Shown here: one piece after another, positions 26,346-34,303 of the stretch
Position numbering within the stretch: the first letter of the stretch is position 1
Layout: each line of letters starts with the position of its first letter
From: Pseudochelatococcus lubricantis
GTDB lineage: Bacteria; Pseudomonadota; Alphaproteobacteria; Rhizobiales; Beijerinckiaceae
Direction: 5' to 3'
Assembly (NCBI RefSeq): GCF_011762225.1
Contig: NZ_JAASQI010000014.1
Span: forward strand, 1 to 48,078
Length of the DNA stretch: 48,078 bases
Notes under the pieces: model-generated
Database searches by the model: none
What the model saw: only the letters and a program-made list of their open reading frames with translations
Told to the model about the DNA's origin: nothing
Made by a program: the position numbers and the translations under genes

Positions 26346-26358
26346 TTGCCCTTGAATC
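26346..26358 (-). promoter_or_regulatory. Ada-box-like site upstream of def
   Basis: Minus-strand GATTCAAGGGCAA then GAAATGGATCG. It keeps GAT-N6-GCAA, with a weaker downstream extension than the other copies, and lies 33 nt before the chosen def start. Confidence 0.45.
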
Positions 26359-26376
26359 CACTTCGCTTCTTATCCC

Positions 26377-26389
26377 GATTTGAAAGCAA
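26377..26389 (+). promoter_or_regulatory. Ada-box-like site upstream of the third methyltransferase
   Basis: GATTTGAAAGCAA then GAAGCAGAGTTTGG, 74 nt before the start at 26463. It forms a divergent pair with the def site. Confidence 0.55.
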
Positions 26390-26462
26390 GAAGCAGAGTT
26401 TGGCTGGACCGGATCAATCCTATGTTCTGTTCAGAGAAAAAAGAAACTGAACGGAGCAAAGA

Positions 26463-26987
26463 ATGACTGAGCAGATCCGCTATGCATGGGGCGCCAGCTC
26501 ACTTGGGAAGTACCTCGCCGCAATATCGAGCGTTGGACTGGTGGCTTTTGGATTCGTTGAATCTGACAATCGTGCCATGGACGACCTACAGGCAATCGTT
26601 CCCGAGGCTGTTCTCGTTCAAGATGAGGCCGCACTGTCCAGTACGCTTGTCAAGTTAACGGCGCTTGTCGATAAACCGGGCATTGATCCTGGCATTCCCT
26701 TGGATCCGCGGGGGAACGACTATCAGAAGCAGGTTTGGTCGATGCTGCGTGAAATTCCTGCGGGAACAACGACCAGCTACGGAGCCCTTGCCGCAAAACT
26801 TGGTACACGCGATGCCCGTGATATTACGGGGGCAATTGGCTCGAACTCGATTGCCATTCTTATTCCCTGTCACCGTGTCCTGAAGAAGGATGGATCGATT
26901 TCCGGGTATCGCTGGGGTGTACGTCGCAAACGAGCGCTTCTCGAGCGCGAACAACGTGCCGAACCACGCCGTCCAGGAGAGGGATGA
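26463..26987 (+). CDS. Methylated-DNA-[protein]-cysteine S-methyltransferase (third copy)
   Basis: A 174-aa protein equal to the C-terminal half of Ada without its HTH and zinc parts. It has an N-terminal ribonuclease-like beta region, then YQKQVWSMLREIPAGTTTSY, and the acceptor Cys in ILIPCHRVLKKDGS, ending SGYRWGVRRKRALLERE. The ASSLGKYLAAISSVGLVAFG N-terminus resembles the corresponding Ada segment. Start ATG 26463 after AACGGAGCAAAGA. Overlaps the next gene by 4 nt. Preceded by an Ada-box-like site. Confidence 0.9.
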   Translation: MTEQIRYAWGASSLGKYLAAISSVGLVAFGFVESDNRAMDDLQAIVPEAVLVQDEAALSSTLVKLTALVDKPGIDPGIPLDPRGNDYQKQVWSMLREIPAGTTTSYGALAAKLGTRDARDITGAIGSNSIAILIPCHRVLKKDGSISGYRWGVRRKRALLEREQRAEPRRPGEG

Positions 26988-27580
26988 TGGAACCATCCGA
27001 AATGGCTGCGTCTGATAAAGGTTTGGGTCCGACGTTCCCGAAAAGCATCCCCCTTAGCGTACTGGCGTTATCGCTTTCGGAGCCAGAAAAGTCTGCTAAG
27101 GAATATCCGGATTATCGCCTGAGCGCCCTGGTAGTCGAGCGTCTTGACATGGATGACGACGAGATCGCGAAGCTCGCATCCCTTACCTGCTGCACGCCAC
27201 CGGGATTTGCGGTCGGTTCCGCCCCCGATTTTGAGCAACATCTGCGCGAACTCATCGCGCAATACGGTCTCTACCCACTGTTTCAGGATGATGGGCCCGG
27301 TCGATTCCATCACGCAATCCGACCCTCGGGTTATGACTATGACGCCGATAAAGTTGAAGCAACGGGCATGGAGAACTGGCGTGCGTTCTATCGGGGGATG
27401 TCGGCAGAACGTCAGATGCTGGCCGCGTCAATTATCTGGCTTTACCGGGGGCGCAAGGACAATCGGTGGCTTCGTCGCGTTCCCTGCACCTGGAACGCGA
27501 CAGAGGCAATCTTGAAGCTGCGGTCGAACGGCATGTTATCAGGGTGGGGCCGCCTCATAATGCTCTATCCAGGCTGGTAG
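26984..27580 (+). CDS. Unknown protein coupled to the methyltransferase
   Basis: A 198-aa protein starting at ATG 26984 inside the end of the methyltransferase gene (ATGA overlap), so co-expressed with it. No recognised domain. Acidic N-terminal half (ERLDMDDDEIAKLASLTCC), then DFEQHLRELIAQYGLYPLFQ, and a C-terminal part rich in Trp/Arg (IIWLYRGRKDNRWLRRVPCT). No membrane segment. The context suggests a role in alkylation response, but none can be assigned. It is the last gene before the ICE boundary. Confidence 0.7.
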   Translation: MMEPSEMAASDKGLGPTFPKSIPLSVLALSLSEPEKSAKEYPDYRLSALVVERLDMDDDEIAKLASLTCCTPPGFAVGSAPDFEQHLRELIAQYGLYPLFQDDGPGRFHHAIRPSGYDYDADKVEATGMENWRAFYRGMSAERQMLAASIIWLYRGRKDNRWLRRVPCTWNATEAILKLRSNGMLSGWGRLIMLYPGW

Positions 27581-27748
27581 AGCACGTCATCCGGTCACTT
27601 GCAGGGCAACGGTAATTTAGTGATATCATTGCAACGATCCGGCACAGATTTGAACGCATCCACTCGCCGGTTCCACGCTGCAATTTACCCCTTGGCGCTT
27701 CCACCTCGCTTCCACGAGCACTTCCCGCTTCCACATTCTCTGGAGCGA

Positions 27749-27781
27749 AAAACCCGCTAAGTCCATGACTTAGCGGGTTTT
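27749..27781. terminator. Bidirectional terminator beside the tRNA-Met fragment
   Basis: AAAACCCGCTAAGTC and GACTTAGCGGGTTTT form a perfect 15-bp stem with a CAT loop and A/T tails on both sides. It terminates the tRNA on the minus strand and can also stop the plus-strand repair operon. Confidence 0.9.
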
Positions 27782-27785
27782 AATT

Positions 27786-27835
27786 TGGTTGCGGGAGTAG
27801 GATTTGAACCTGCGACCTTCAGGTTATGAGCCTGA
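27786..27835 (-). other. 3' fragment of tRNA-Met, probable ICE attR
   Basis: On the minus strand this reads as the anticodon stem-loop onward of an initiator-type tRNA-Met: TCAGGCTCATAACCTGA, the T-arm with GGTTCAAATCC, then GCAACCA. It differs from the intact copy at 16-92 at three positions in this part. The 5' half is missing; sequence to the right (TCCCT, then TTAGCGGCA) is unrelated. A 3' tRNA fragment with the original terminator on its 3' side and foreign DNA on its 5' side is the structure left at the distal end of a tRNA-integrated element. That places the ICE to the right. The stretch 27836-28190 has no gene. Confidence 0.75.
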
Positions 27836-28190
27836 AGGGATGCCGCTAAATCCTATGCCTAGAATCGAGCACGCCCACACCTACGACCAACGCGCTTTCA
27901 GAAGCATGGCATCTTACCGACGTGTATTCGCAATTACGGCGAAAGCAAAATCTCCCCGTCCTATATGCAGCCTATAATATCCGTTTCCCCTTCGCCCTGT
28001 TTTGTCCGCTTCCCATACTCCAGAACCGGTTGCAATCTGCGGAGATGCACGGCCGTGAATGACTGTGCGCCAAATTTTGTCTCCGTGACTTGCGCGATGC
28101 CGGAGGGGGAACTTGGCGTCACCACGACGAGACGAACACAGAAAGCGCCTTCCGCAAGCATGGGCTAGGCAGGCGTATAAGGAGTTGACC

Positions 28191-28424
28191 ATGATCGACG
28201 GAAAGTTTCTCACACCGGAAGAAGTCGCTGAACGCTACCGAGGCGGTGTATCAATCGGCACGCTCCGCAACTGGAGGGCCATGAGGATCGGCCCTGCATA
28301 CCTAAAGGTCGGAAAGGCCGTCCTCTACCCCGTCGATGAGCTTGAAGCATGGGACAAAAAGAATACAGTGGCTTGTCGTGAGCCTAAGGGATTTGCCACG
28401 CTGCCCAATGATCGAGCGGGATAA
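28191..28424 (+). CDS. Small HTH protein (AlpA/excisionase-like)
   Basis: A 77-aa protein with an HTH_17-type domain: KFLTPEEVAERYRGGVSIGT (first helices), LRNWRAMRIGPAYLKVGKA and the terminal VLYPVDELEAWD strand-helix, which is diagnostic of AlpA/RdfS-type excisionases and regulators. Start ATG 28191 after AAGGAGTTGACC. As the first gene inside the ICE next to attR, it may be a directionality factor or local regulator. A second protein of the same type is encoded at 46698. Confidence 0.82.
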   Translation: MIDGKFLTPEEVAERYRGGVSIGTLRNWRAMRIGPAYLKVGKAVLYPVDELEAWDKKNTVACREPKGFATLPNDRAG

Positions 28425-28524
28425 TGCCGGTCGATCATTTCTTGCCTCACCCAATTAACGGCACTAGTTTTCGTAAAATTGGAATTTTATCCATATATTA
28501 CAATACGATGCGCGATCAGTAAGA

Positions 28525-28689
28525 GTGATGCACAACCACCCCTCGGGCGATCCGCACCCGTCGGGCTCGGACATTTCGATGACAAAGGAAATCCAGAGCG
28601 CCTGTAAAGTTCTTGGGTTGATGCTGCATGATCTCGTCATCGTCGGTGTCGGCTGCGAGACCAGCGTCCGCGCTCTGGGCGTGATCTGA
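28525..28689 (+). pseudogene. radC C-terminal fragment (JAMM domain)
   Basis: The frame reads VRVMHNHPSGDPHPSGSDIS, then TKEIQSACKVLGLMLHDLVI and ends SVRALGVI. HNHPSGDP...S..D is the RadC JAMM zinc motif, and the final ...ALG(V/L)I is the usual RadC end. The N-terminal two thirds are absent. ICEs and plasmids often carry radC as an accessory gene; this is a relic. The rest of 28425-28981 shows no gene, and the part after 28690 leads into mucR. Confidence 0.72.
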
Positions 28690-28981
28690 CGGCGTACCGG
28701 ACAGCTCCAGCGCCAGCCACACGCTATCACGGCTCACTTCCGGTGCGATCTGGAGGGATGAAGGCAGAAAGCTCCCCCTCCCTGCCGATCACGATGCGGC
28801 CTGCGATACCTGTCAGGCCACTGGACATGACCGGTGAAGCAGCAGCCGACGGCTCTATACTTGGGCGTTTGCAACTTCAGGCCCTTGAAATTCCATCACA
28901 AGGAGTGCAGGTTTGCTATATGCCTGATCCATAACGCATATGTCAGGATGCTCCCATCAACCTTCATGCAAGGGGACGCCC

Positions 28982-29593
28982 ATGTCAGCGGCAGAAACGC
29001 CCGATCTCACCACATTGACCGTCCAGCTTTTGAGCGCCTATGTCGGGCACAATGCGGTGCCAAGCAGCGAACTCGCCCAACTGATCCGCACGACACGGGC
29101 GGCGCTTGCCGGATATGAAACGTCGTCCGCTCCGCAGCAACCCGAACCGGAGTCGAAACCGGAATATGTTCCGGCAGTTTCCGTGCGCACCAGCCTGGCA
29201 TCCCCGGACCACCTCATCAGTCTGATCGACGGCAAGCCGTACAAGACTTTGAAGCGACATCTGGCAACGCATGGCCTGACGCCGGCGGAATACCGGGCGC
29301 GCTACAACCTGCCGGCCGATTATCCGCTGGTGGCGCCGAACTACTCGAAGCAGCGTCAGGAAGCGGCCAAGCTGCTGGGCCTCGGGCGGCGCAAATCCGA
29401 AACAGCAACGGAAGCGGATGTCCCGCCGCCCGAGGAGCCGGTCATCGCCGACCAGGTGCCCGAAACGTCGGTTGCCGAGCCAAAGTCGAGGGCCCGCGCC
29501 AAGGCGGCCTCGACGGGCTCATCGCGCTCCGGGCGGGTCAGCAGGAAGAAGGCGCCAACAGGGACTGAGGTTGTCGAGCCGGTGAGCGAATAG
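28982..29593 (+). CDS. MucR/Ros-family transcriptional regulator
   Basis: A 203-aa MucR-type protein, longer than the usual ~140 aa because of an Ala/Pro/Glu-rich linker (about 45-60) and a C-terminal Lys/Arg-rich tail. The DNA-binding core is SPDHLISLIDGKPYKTLKRH, then LTPAEYRARYNLPADYPLVA and YSKQRQEAAKLLGLGRR. The zinc-finger cysteine found as VCLEDG in classical MucR/Ros is Ser here (LISLIDG), so the first metal ligands are lost, as in the Mesorhizobium Ml-type homologues that fold without zinc. MucR proteins silence AT-rich horizontally acquired DNA. Start ATG 28982 after AAGGGGACGCC. Confidence 0.86.
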   Translation: MSAAETPDLTTLTVQLLSAYVGHNAVPSSELAQLIRTTRAALAGYETSSAPQQPEPESKPEYVPAVSVRTSLASPDHLISLIDGKPYKTLKRHLATHGLTPAEYRARYNLPADYPLVAPNYSKQRQEAAKLLGLGRRKSETATEADVPPPEEPVIADQVPETSVAEPKSRARAKAASTGSSRSGRVSRKKAPTGTEVVEPVSE

Positions 29594-29617
29594 CGCGCGA
29601 GCGCGCTCCGGCCCCGT

Positions 29618-30011
29618 TCATGCTTCCCGTCCGGCCTTGTGACCTGCCGCTCTCGCGGCCTTGACGAGCCTTCCGGTCAAAGGTCGCGAAGCCCTCGCAA
29701 TGGGCCGATCCGCCAGGGTGAAGGGCATCTGCGAAATCCATGCCCTTCTCCGTGAGATCGAGTGCCGTGGCGACGCGTGCCGCATCTTCGACGGTTACGG
29801 TCGGTAGCCCGGCAAACGACCTCAGTGCGCGGACGACCTCGGCGCCGCGATAGCCATAGGTGCTGTGAAGCACCCATTCCGCCTCCAGCGAACCGTCGCG
29901 GCAACGAAGACAGGTTGCCGTTCGATGATGGCGCGGGCGGCTTGGTCGGGATGATCGCCGATCAGATAGCAGACGATCAGATTCGCATCAATCGTGAGCG
30001 TGGCAGCATTC
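29618..30011 (-). pseudogene. VapC-type PIN toxin, frameshifted remnant
   Basis: The toxin can be followed across frames. TLTIDANLIVCYLIGDHPDQ, then AIIERQPVFVAATV lies in one frame. LEAEWVLHSTYGYRGAEVVR and EKGMDFADALH..GSAHCEG lie in the next, and LVKAARAAGHKAGREA in a third. Single-base changes at about 29888-29892 and at about 29668-29673 explain the breaks. The acidic PIN residues are still recognisable. With the broken antitoxin next door it is a dead toxin-antitoxin pair. Confidence 0.72.
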
Positions 30012-30264
30012 GGCTTCGGCCAGCACGGCGGCATCCATGTCCTTGATGCTCTTCGGCTCACCCTTATAGGTCAGGGAACCAAACACCTCGTCCGGCCGTG
30101 TTTCAGGGAAAGACGGCGCAGGCCTCAGCAGTACGCCCTCCGGCGTTTCCTCGACCACGAGCCGTGTGCCGGCTTCCCATGCGCGCCGCTGCCGGATGGC
30201 TTTCGGCAGGATGACCCTGCCCCTTGGTCGAAACGGTCGTGACGAGCCTGTGCGCGCCTGCCAT
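29988..30264 (-). pseudogene. AbrB/MazE-type antitoxin, frameshifted remnant
   Basis: The first frame gives MAGAHRLVTTVSTKG. After a run of four G (plus-strand CCCC at 30220-30223) the SpoVT-AbrB continuation RVILPKAIRQRRAWEAGTRL, then VVEETPEGVLLRPAPSFPE is in another frame. Removing one G restores an ordinary antitoxin of about 90 aa ending AEAECCHAHD. It overlaps the toxin remnant downstream on the same strand, the normal gene order. Confidence 0.72.
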
Positions 30265-30442
30265 GGACTTGAGCCTTCCGCGAGTGAGACGAGGGTAAAA
30301 TACGCTCCGGGGGTCTTGGCGTTCAAGGTGCCGGTGGGGTGGCGCGGTTTCAGAGGAAGAGGCGGCCGGGACGAGGTGAACCTCGGTGGTCGAGAGAGCC
30401 GCCCGGGTTCGGTCCTGTCCTCTTCCGTCCGGAGAAACCCTC

Positions 30443-30877
30443 ATGACACAAGATGCCTCGAATCCCGCTCAATCGCCGGCGCGTCAGGCGACCGTTATCC
30501 CTGATAATCGCAGGGCTGACTTCCTCCCGCAATTGTTCGGCCGGCAGCTGCTGCTGACGGCTGAGTTTACCGTCTACCGGTTTATTGCGTGGCTGAGCCC
30601 GGACTACCGGGGCGACTACTGGGACTTCTGCGAGTACGATGGCAGGCCGCTTTATCTGAGGCCGACCGCTATCCCCCGCTACAAGATCATCTGCGAGACC
30701 AATGGCTATGAAGGCGAGGTGAGCGCAGACGCCGCGGGCATCATCGTCACCCTGTTCGCCTTCTCGCATCTCTCGTTCGCCTATCGGTCGGACGTCTTGA
30801 GTGAAGGCTACGCACGTCTTTACAGCTACGCGGTGGACCACCGCGAGGCTGCGGAGATTCTGCGGGCCATCAACTGA
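30443..30877 (+). CDS. ArdB/KlcA-family antirestriction protein
   Basis: A 144-aa protein with family features: RRADFLPQLFGRQLLLTAEF, then TVYRFIAWLSPDYRGDYWDF, and AAGIIVTLFAFSHLSF. ArdB/KlcA proteins on plasmids and ICEs relieve type I restriction during entry into a new host. Start ATG 30443 after GGAGAAACCCTC. A terminator follows at 30903-30930, so it is probably expressed alone and early after transfer. Confidence 0.9.
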   Translation: MTQDASNPAQSPARQATVIPDNRRADFLPQLFGRQLLLTAEFTVYRFIAWLSPDYRGDYWDFCEYDGRPLYLRPTAIPRYKIICETNGYEGEVSADAAGIIVTLFAFSHLSFAYRSDVLSEGYARLYSYAVDHREAAEILRAIN

Positions 30878-30902
30878 AACCCGGTTTCGGTCACTGCAAC
30901 GG

Positions 30903-30930
30903 CGCTCTGCCATCCGGCAGAGCGTGTTTT
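30903..30930 (+). terminator. Rho-independent terminator after the antirestriction gene
   Basis: CGCTCTGCC-ATCC-GGCAGAGCG, a perfect 9-bp stem, followed by TGTTTT. Confidence 0.85.
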
Positions 30931-31121
30931 GTGCGAAGGCCTTTCAAGGTCACGCACGACCCTTCCCACCTGCGCGGTTTCGTTCCGCGAGGGGTGTCCG
31001 CCCGGCCCCTTCGGCGGCGGTGTGGTCCGGCGGACTGAGAGAGTTGGAGGAGGATTGGGGTTTTCGCGGCGAGCTCAGGGCCGGGAGAGAGTCTTCCGGC
31101 GCCCGTTCCGGAGACAGAGCC

Positions 31122-31313
31122 ATGACCCAGGTGGCGTTGCGGGCGACGGCACGCGCTCTCGCGTCGAGACGCCTGGAAATTGGCGTTCGGCAGCTTGAGG
31201 CGAACCGAGAGCGGGTCGCCGGCGCCATCATGCCGATCATTCCGGCGGCGCTCGGTTTCCGGCCGCTGACTGGCGGCCTTGTCGTCAACATGCCGCTGCC
31301 GCTCCGTCGCTGA
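31122..31313 (+). CDS. Small hypothetical ICE protein
   Basis: 63 aa: an Arg/Ala-rich N-terminal helix (MTQVALRATARALASRRLEI), then VAGAIMPIIPAALGFRPLTG and VVNMPLPLRR. No domain recognised. It sits just before the 535-aa protein, with AGACAGAGCC upstream of the ATG, a weak ribosome site. Likely co-transcribed with what follows, but the coding call is moderate. Confidence 0.5.
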   Translation: MTQVALRATARALASRRLEIGVRQLEANRERVAGAIMPIIPAALGFRPLTGGLVVNMPLPLRR

Positions 31314-31380
31314 GCCCCCCGCAATCCCCACCGACAATCCAGCCGTGCCCCACCATGCGCGGCTGCGTGGAGTCACGTCC

Positions 31381-32988
31381 ATGATCCAATTTCAAATTTT
31401 ACACCGGTACTCGGACAGCGAGTGGCGGCCGGTGACGATCGTGTTCAATTGGGCGCCGAATGGCGACCAGCAATATTTTTGGCCATCCTTCGATGAGGCC
31501 GAGGCCGTTCGGCAGCGCCTTCTTACGCTTTTGCCCTATGCCGAACTGCGCGTCGCGCTTGCCGGCACGGATATCGGCGACGTCGATTGGCAAATTCGTG
31601 AGAAGCTGCGTTTTGCCGATGGCACCTACGCGCCGATACCCTGGCACGACGAACCTTGGTATCGGGCCAGGCACGACGAACATTTCTGCCATATCTCCCA
31701 GGAGCAGGCGGGCAAGATCGCGTTTACCGAAAACCCCGCCAAGGGACAGGCCGACCGCCAGCTGGTGATGTCGCCTGGCCGCTACCTGAATCGCTTCTTC
31801 TCCGAGCATCTCGACAACGACGCGATCCGGGACTGGTGCGCGAGGCTCTCCGTGCTGCTGCAAGAACATACCCTCAAGATTACGCAGGATGCGGACGAAA
31901 TAGAAGACGTCTATGTCGGCGGTCCCCGCAGCTGCATGGCGCATGAGGCAAGTGACTTCGACGGCCCGTGTCACCCCGTACGCGTCTATGCCGGTCCGGA
32001 CACCGCGCTCGCCTATATCGGCGCCAGCGATGATGCCACCGCCCGCTGCGTCGTTTGGCCGGGCCGCAAAATCTACACCAGAATCTACGGCGACGAGTCT
32101 CGCCTCAAATTGCTCCTTGAGGGGGCTGGCTACAACTCGGGCAGCCTGAACGGCGCCCGCGTCCGGCGCATCCCATATGATGACAGCTTCGTTGTCCCCT
32201 ACATCGATGCAGGTGGTGATCTTGACGACGACGGCGAACACCTCGTCATCGGCCATGGCAGTATCTCATCCGGAAACACCACAGGTGTGGCGGACATCCC
32301 GTGGTGTTGCCCGCGCTGCGACAGCGAGGGTAGCCCACACGAGACGGTCTATGTCGTCGACGGCGGGAACGAAGAATGGTGCAATCGTTGCTTTCACGAC
32401 CACGCCACCTTCTGCAACCATAACAACCGCTATTATAGTGACGACGAATCCTTCGTCACGGTCCATACCGACCATGACTCGCATACCGTTCTTGAGGACG
32501 ATGCAGAGGACTTCGGCGCCGTCTATCTCGAAGATCGCCGCGAATGGTGGGCCAGCGATTGCTGCCGTCGGTGCGATGCCTCCGGCGAATGGTTCCACGC
32601 AGAGGATCTTACCGAATATCATGGCGAATGGCTGTCTGAAGATCATCTGCCCGAACCGTTCGATGATGACGACGTCTCTCTCGCCAACGCCCATTTGCTG
32701 GCTTACCACCAGTTCCATGACGAGATGGCCGCGATCCAGGCGGACGTTGCCAGGTGGCAAGCCGCCGGAGAGCGTGCCCGGGACGAGAGGCTAAGGCGCG
32801 AGCGAGACGAAGCAGAACGCCTTCGTCTCGAAGCGCTGCGCCGCAGCATCATCGAACCGCCCGATGGTGCGCGCCCGCTACGCGATCGCCACGAGCCGCC
32901 GCGCATTTCAGAAGGTCTCCGTTCCGTCGCCGCGATGACGGTACCGGCGTCGGCTGTTATCTCCCTCCCAAACGAGTCTGAACCATGA
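31381..32988 (+). CDS. Large cysteine-cluster protein of unknown function
   Basis: A 535-aa protein from ATG 31381. The N-terminal 270 residues are mixed alpha/beta without a known motif (YSDSEWRPVTIVFNWAPNGD; GRYLNRFFSEHLDNDAI). The middle has zinc-binding-looking Cys/His clusters: WCCPRCDSEG, EEWCNRCFHDHATFCNHNNR, then WASDCCRRCDASGEWFHAED. The C-terminal ~100 residues are a charged coiled coil rich in Arg/Glu (ARDERLRRERDEAERLRLEA). It overlaps the peptidase gene by 4 nt. Seen in the backbone between antirestriction and partition genes; function unknown. A 285-aa antisense frame here is a shadow. Confidence 0.78.
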   Translation: MIQFQILHRYSDSEWRPVTIVFNWAPNGDQQYFWPSFDEAEAVRQRLLTLLPYAELRVALAGTDIGDVDWQIREKLRFADGTYAPIPWHDEPWYRARHDEHFCHISQEQAGKIAFTENPAKGQADRQLVMSPGRYLNRFFSEHLDNDAIRDWCARLSVLLQEHTLKITQDADEIEDVYVGGPRSCMAHEASDFDGPCHPVRVYAGPDTALAYIGASDDATARCVVWPGRKIYTRIYGDESRLKLLLEGAGYNSGSLNGARVRRIPYDDSFVVPYIDAGGDLDDDGEHLVIGHGSISSGNTTGVADIPWCCPRCDSEGSPHETVYVVDGGNEEWCNRCFHDHATFCNHNNRYYSDDESFVTVHTDHDSHTVLEDDAEDFGAVYLEDRREWWASDCCRRCDASGEWFHAEDLTEYHGEWLSEDHLPEPFDDDDVSLANAHLLAYHQFHDEMAAIQADVARWQAAGERARDERLRRERDEAERLRLEALRRSIIEPPDGARPLRDRHEPPRISEGLRSVAAMTVPASAVISLPNESEP

Positions 32989-33950
32989 CCTATGATGTTG
33001 CGGGCCGGACCGGCCTGCTGGAAATCCTGTCGTGGGCACGCCCCCATGACAGCGCTATCGAACGCGCCTTCTGCCGCGAATATCTTGACCCGATTCCCGG
33101 CGTGGTCACTGACGCCTTTGGCAACCGGATGCTCGCCATCGGCGCCAAACCCCGTGTCGTGTGGAGCTGCCACGTCGATACCGTGGCGGTTTGTGGCGGA
33201 CAGCAGGAGGTGGGCATCGACGGGCTTGGCATCGCCAGATTGTGCAACGGCAAGCCCGGCATGTCGCTCGGCGCCGATGACGGGGCCGGCGTCTGGATCA
33301 TGCTCAACATGATCGCGGCTGGCCGCCCTGGGCTCTACCTGTTCCATCGCGGCGAGGAACAAGGCTGCCTCGGATCCCGTTGGATCCGGCGCAACAACCC
33401 GGAATTGCTGACGAACATCGACGCGGGGATCGCCTTCGACCGCGCCGGCTTCCACGATGTCATCACGCATCAGAGCTTCGGGCGGACATGCTCGGACGCT
33501 TTTGCAGCCAGCCTGGCGTCCGCGCTCAACGATCTGAACCGGGACTTCCGATACAAGCCTGACGATACGGGCGTCTTTACCGACACCAACGAATATGCGG
33601 GGATCGTCCCCGAATGCACCAACCTGTCGGTGGGGTATGGTGGTCAGCACGGACCGGGGGAAACGCTTGACGTCGACCATTGCGAAAAGCTGCTCGTCGC
33701 CATGCTGAAACTCGACGCTTCCCGGTTGGTGATCGAGCGCGATCCCTCGATACGGGAAGACGAGCGCTGGGGTTGGCTCGAAAGCTACCGCGGTCATCGC
33801 GACGACTTTGCGGAAGCGGTTGCGGACCATCCGTGGTTGGCGGCGCGGATGCTGGAGGAATGCGGCGTCACGCTGGACGATTTTCTGATGGCCGTTTGGG
33901 CAGAGGAGATGGACGCTGACCCCGGTTACCGTGCGTTCACGGCATCATGA
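32985..33950 (+). CDS. M20/M28-type zinc aminopeptidase-like protein
   Basis: A 321-aa co-catalytic zinc peptidase fold. Metal and catalytic residues follow the family order: His63 and Asp65 (WSCHVDTVAV), the bridging Asp98 (LGADDGAGVW), Glu124-Glu125 (HRGEEQGCLG), Asp near 150 (AFDRAGF) and a late His (YGGQHGPGETLDV). All ligands seem present, so it is likely active. It is coupled (ATGA) to the Cys-cluster protein upstream. A peptidase in the ICE backbone is unusual; it could trim a peptide signal or amide substrate, but that is speculation. Confidence 0.85.
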   Translation: MTYDVAGRTGLLEILSWARPHDSAIERAFCREYLDPIPGVVTDAFGNRMLAIGAKPRVVWSCHVDTVAVCGGQQEVGIDGLGIARLCNGKPGMSLGADDGAGVWIMLNMIAAGRPGLYLFHRGEEQGCLGSRWIRRNNPELLTNIDAGIAFDRAGFHDVITHQSFGRTCSDAFAASLASALNDLNRDFRYKPDDTGVFTDTNEYAGIVPECTNLSVGYGGQHGPGETLDVDHCEKLLVAMLKLDASRLVIERDPSIREDERWGWLESYRGHRDDFAEAVADHPWLAARMLEECGVTLDDFLMAVWAEEMDADPGYRAFTAS

Positions 33951-34303
33951 CCGCCTGCAGGTGTCCACTGCTCCTGTAATCGCGTGTCGTCAGCGGGCGT
34001 AGTATCAGAGAGATGGTTTCTTGCGGTTGATGAATCAACAGAGGCAAATGCGGACGGGATGTCGCCCGTAGACTGTACCGAGACGTGGAGTTGGAGATGG
34101 AAGGCGAGGCGCAAAAGCTTCTCGACCGGACAACCTGCATGCCGCAATTCCGGAAACCCGAGATCCCGTGCGTCCGGCTTCGTGCCTTTCCGTATTGCCG
34201 GTTTTACGGCGCCGTCCCCGGAGGAAGAGGGCGGTGCTGCGCTTCGTGGCGGATTGGTGCTTGAGAGGGTGGCTCTCGGGCGTCCGCCGCGGAGTCTGTT
34301 TCC
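33951..34303. other. Gene-free stretch upstream of the ParB-family gene
   Basis: About 350 bp without a credible gene: frames of 60-112 codons here lack any motif or composition signal. Probably holds the promoter and leader of the parB-like gene; no clear parS-like 16-bp palindrome was spotted. Confidence 0.4.

Noticed and set aside
30929-31198. A plus-strand 89-codon frame and a minus-strand 163-codon frame between the antirestriction gene and the 535-aa gene
   Set aside because: They start inside a terminator or lack ribosome sites, and their low-complexity Gly/Arg/Pro composition indicates shadows. Only the 63-aa frame at 31122 was kept, tentatively.
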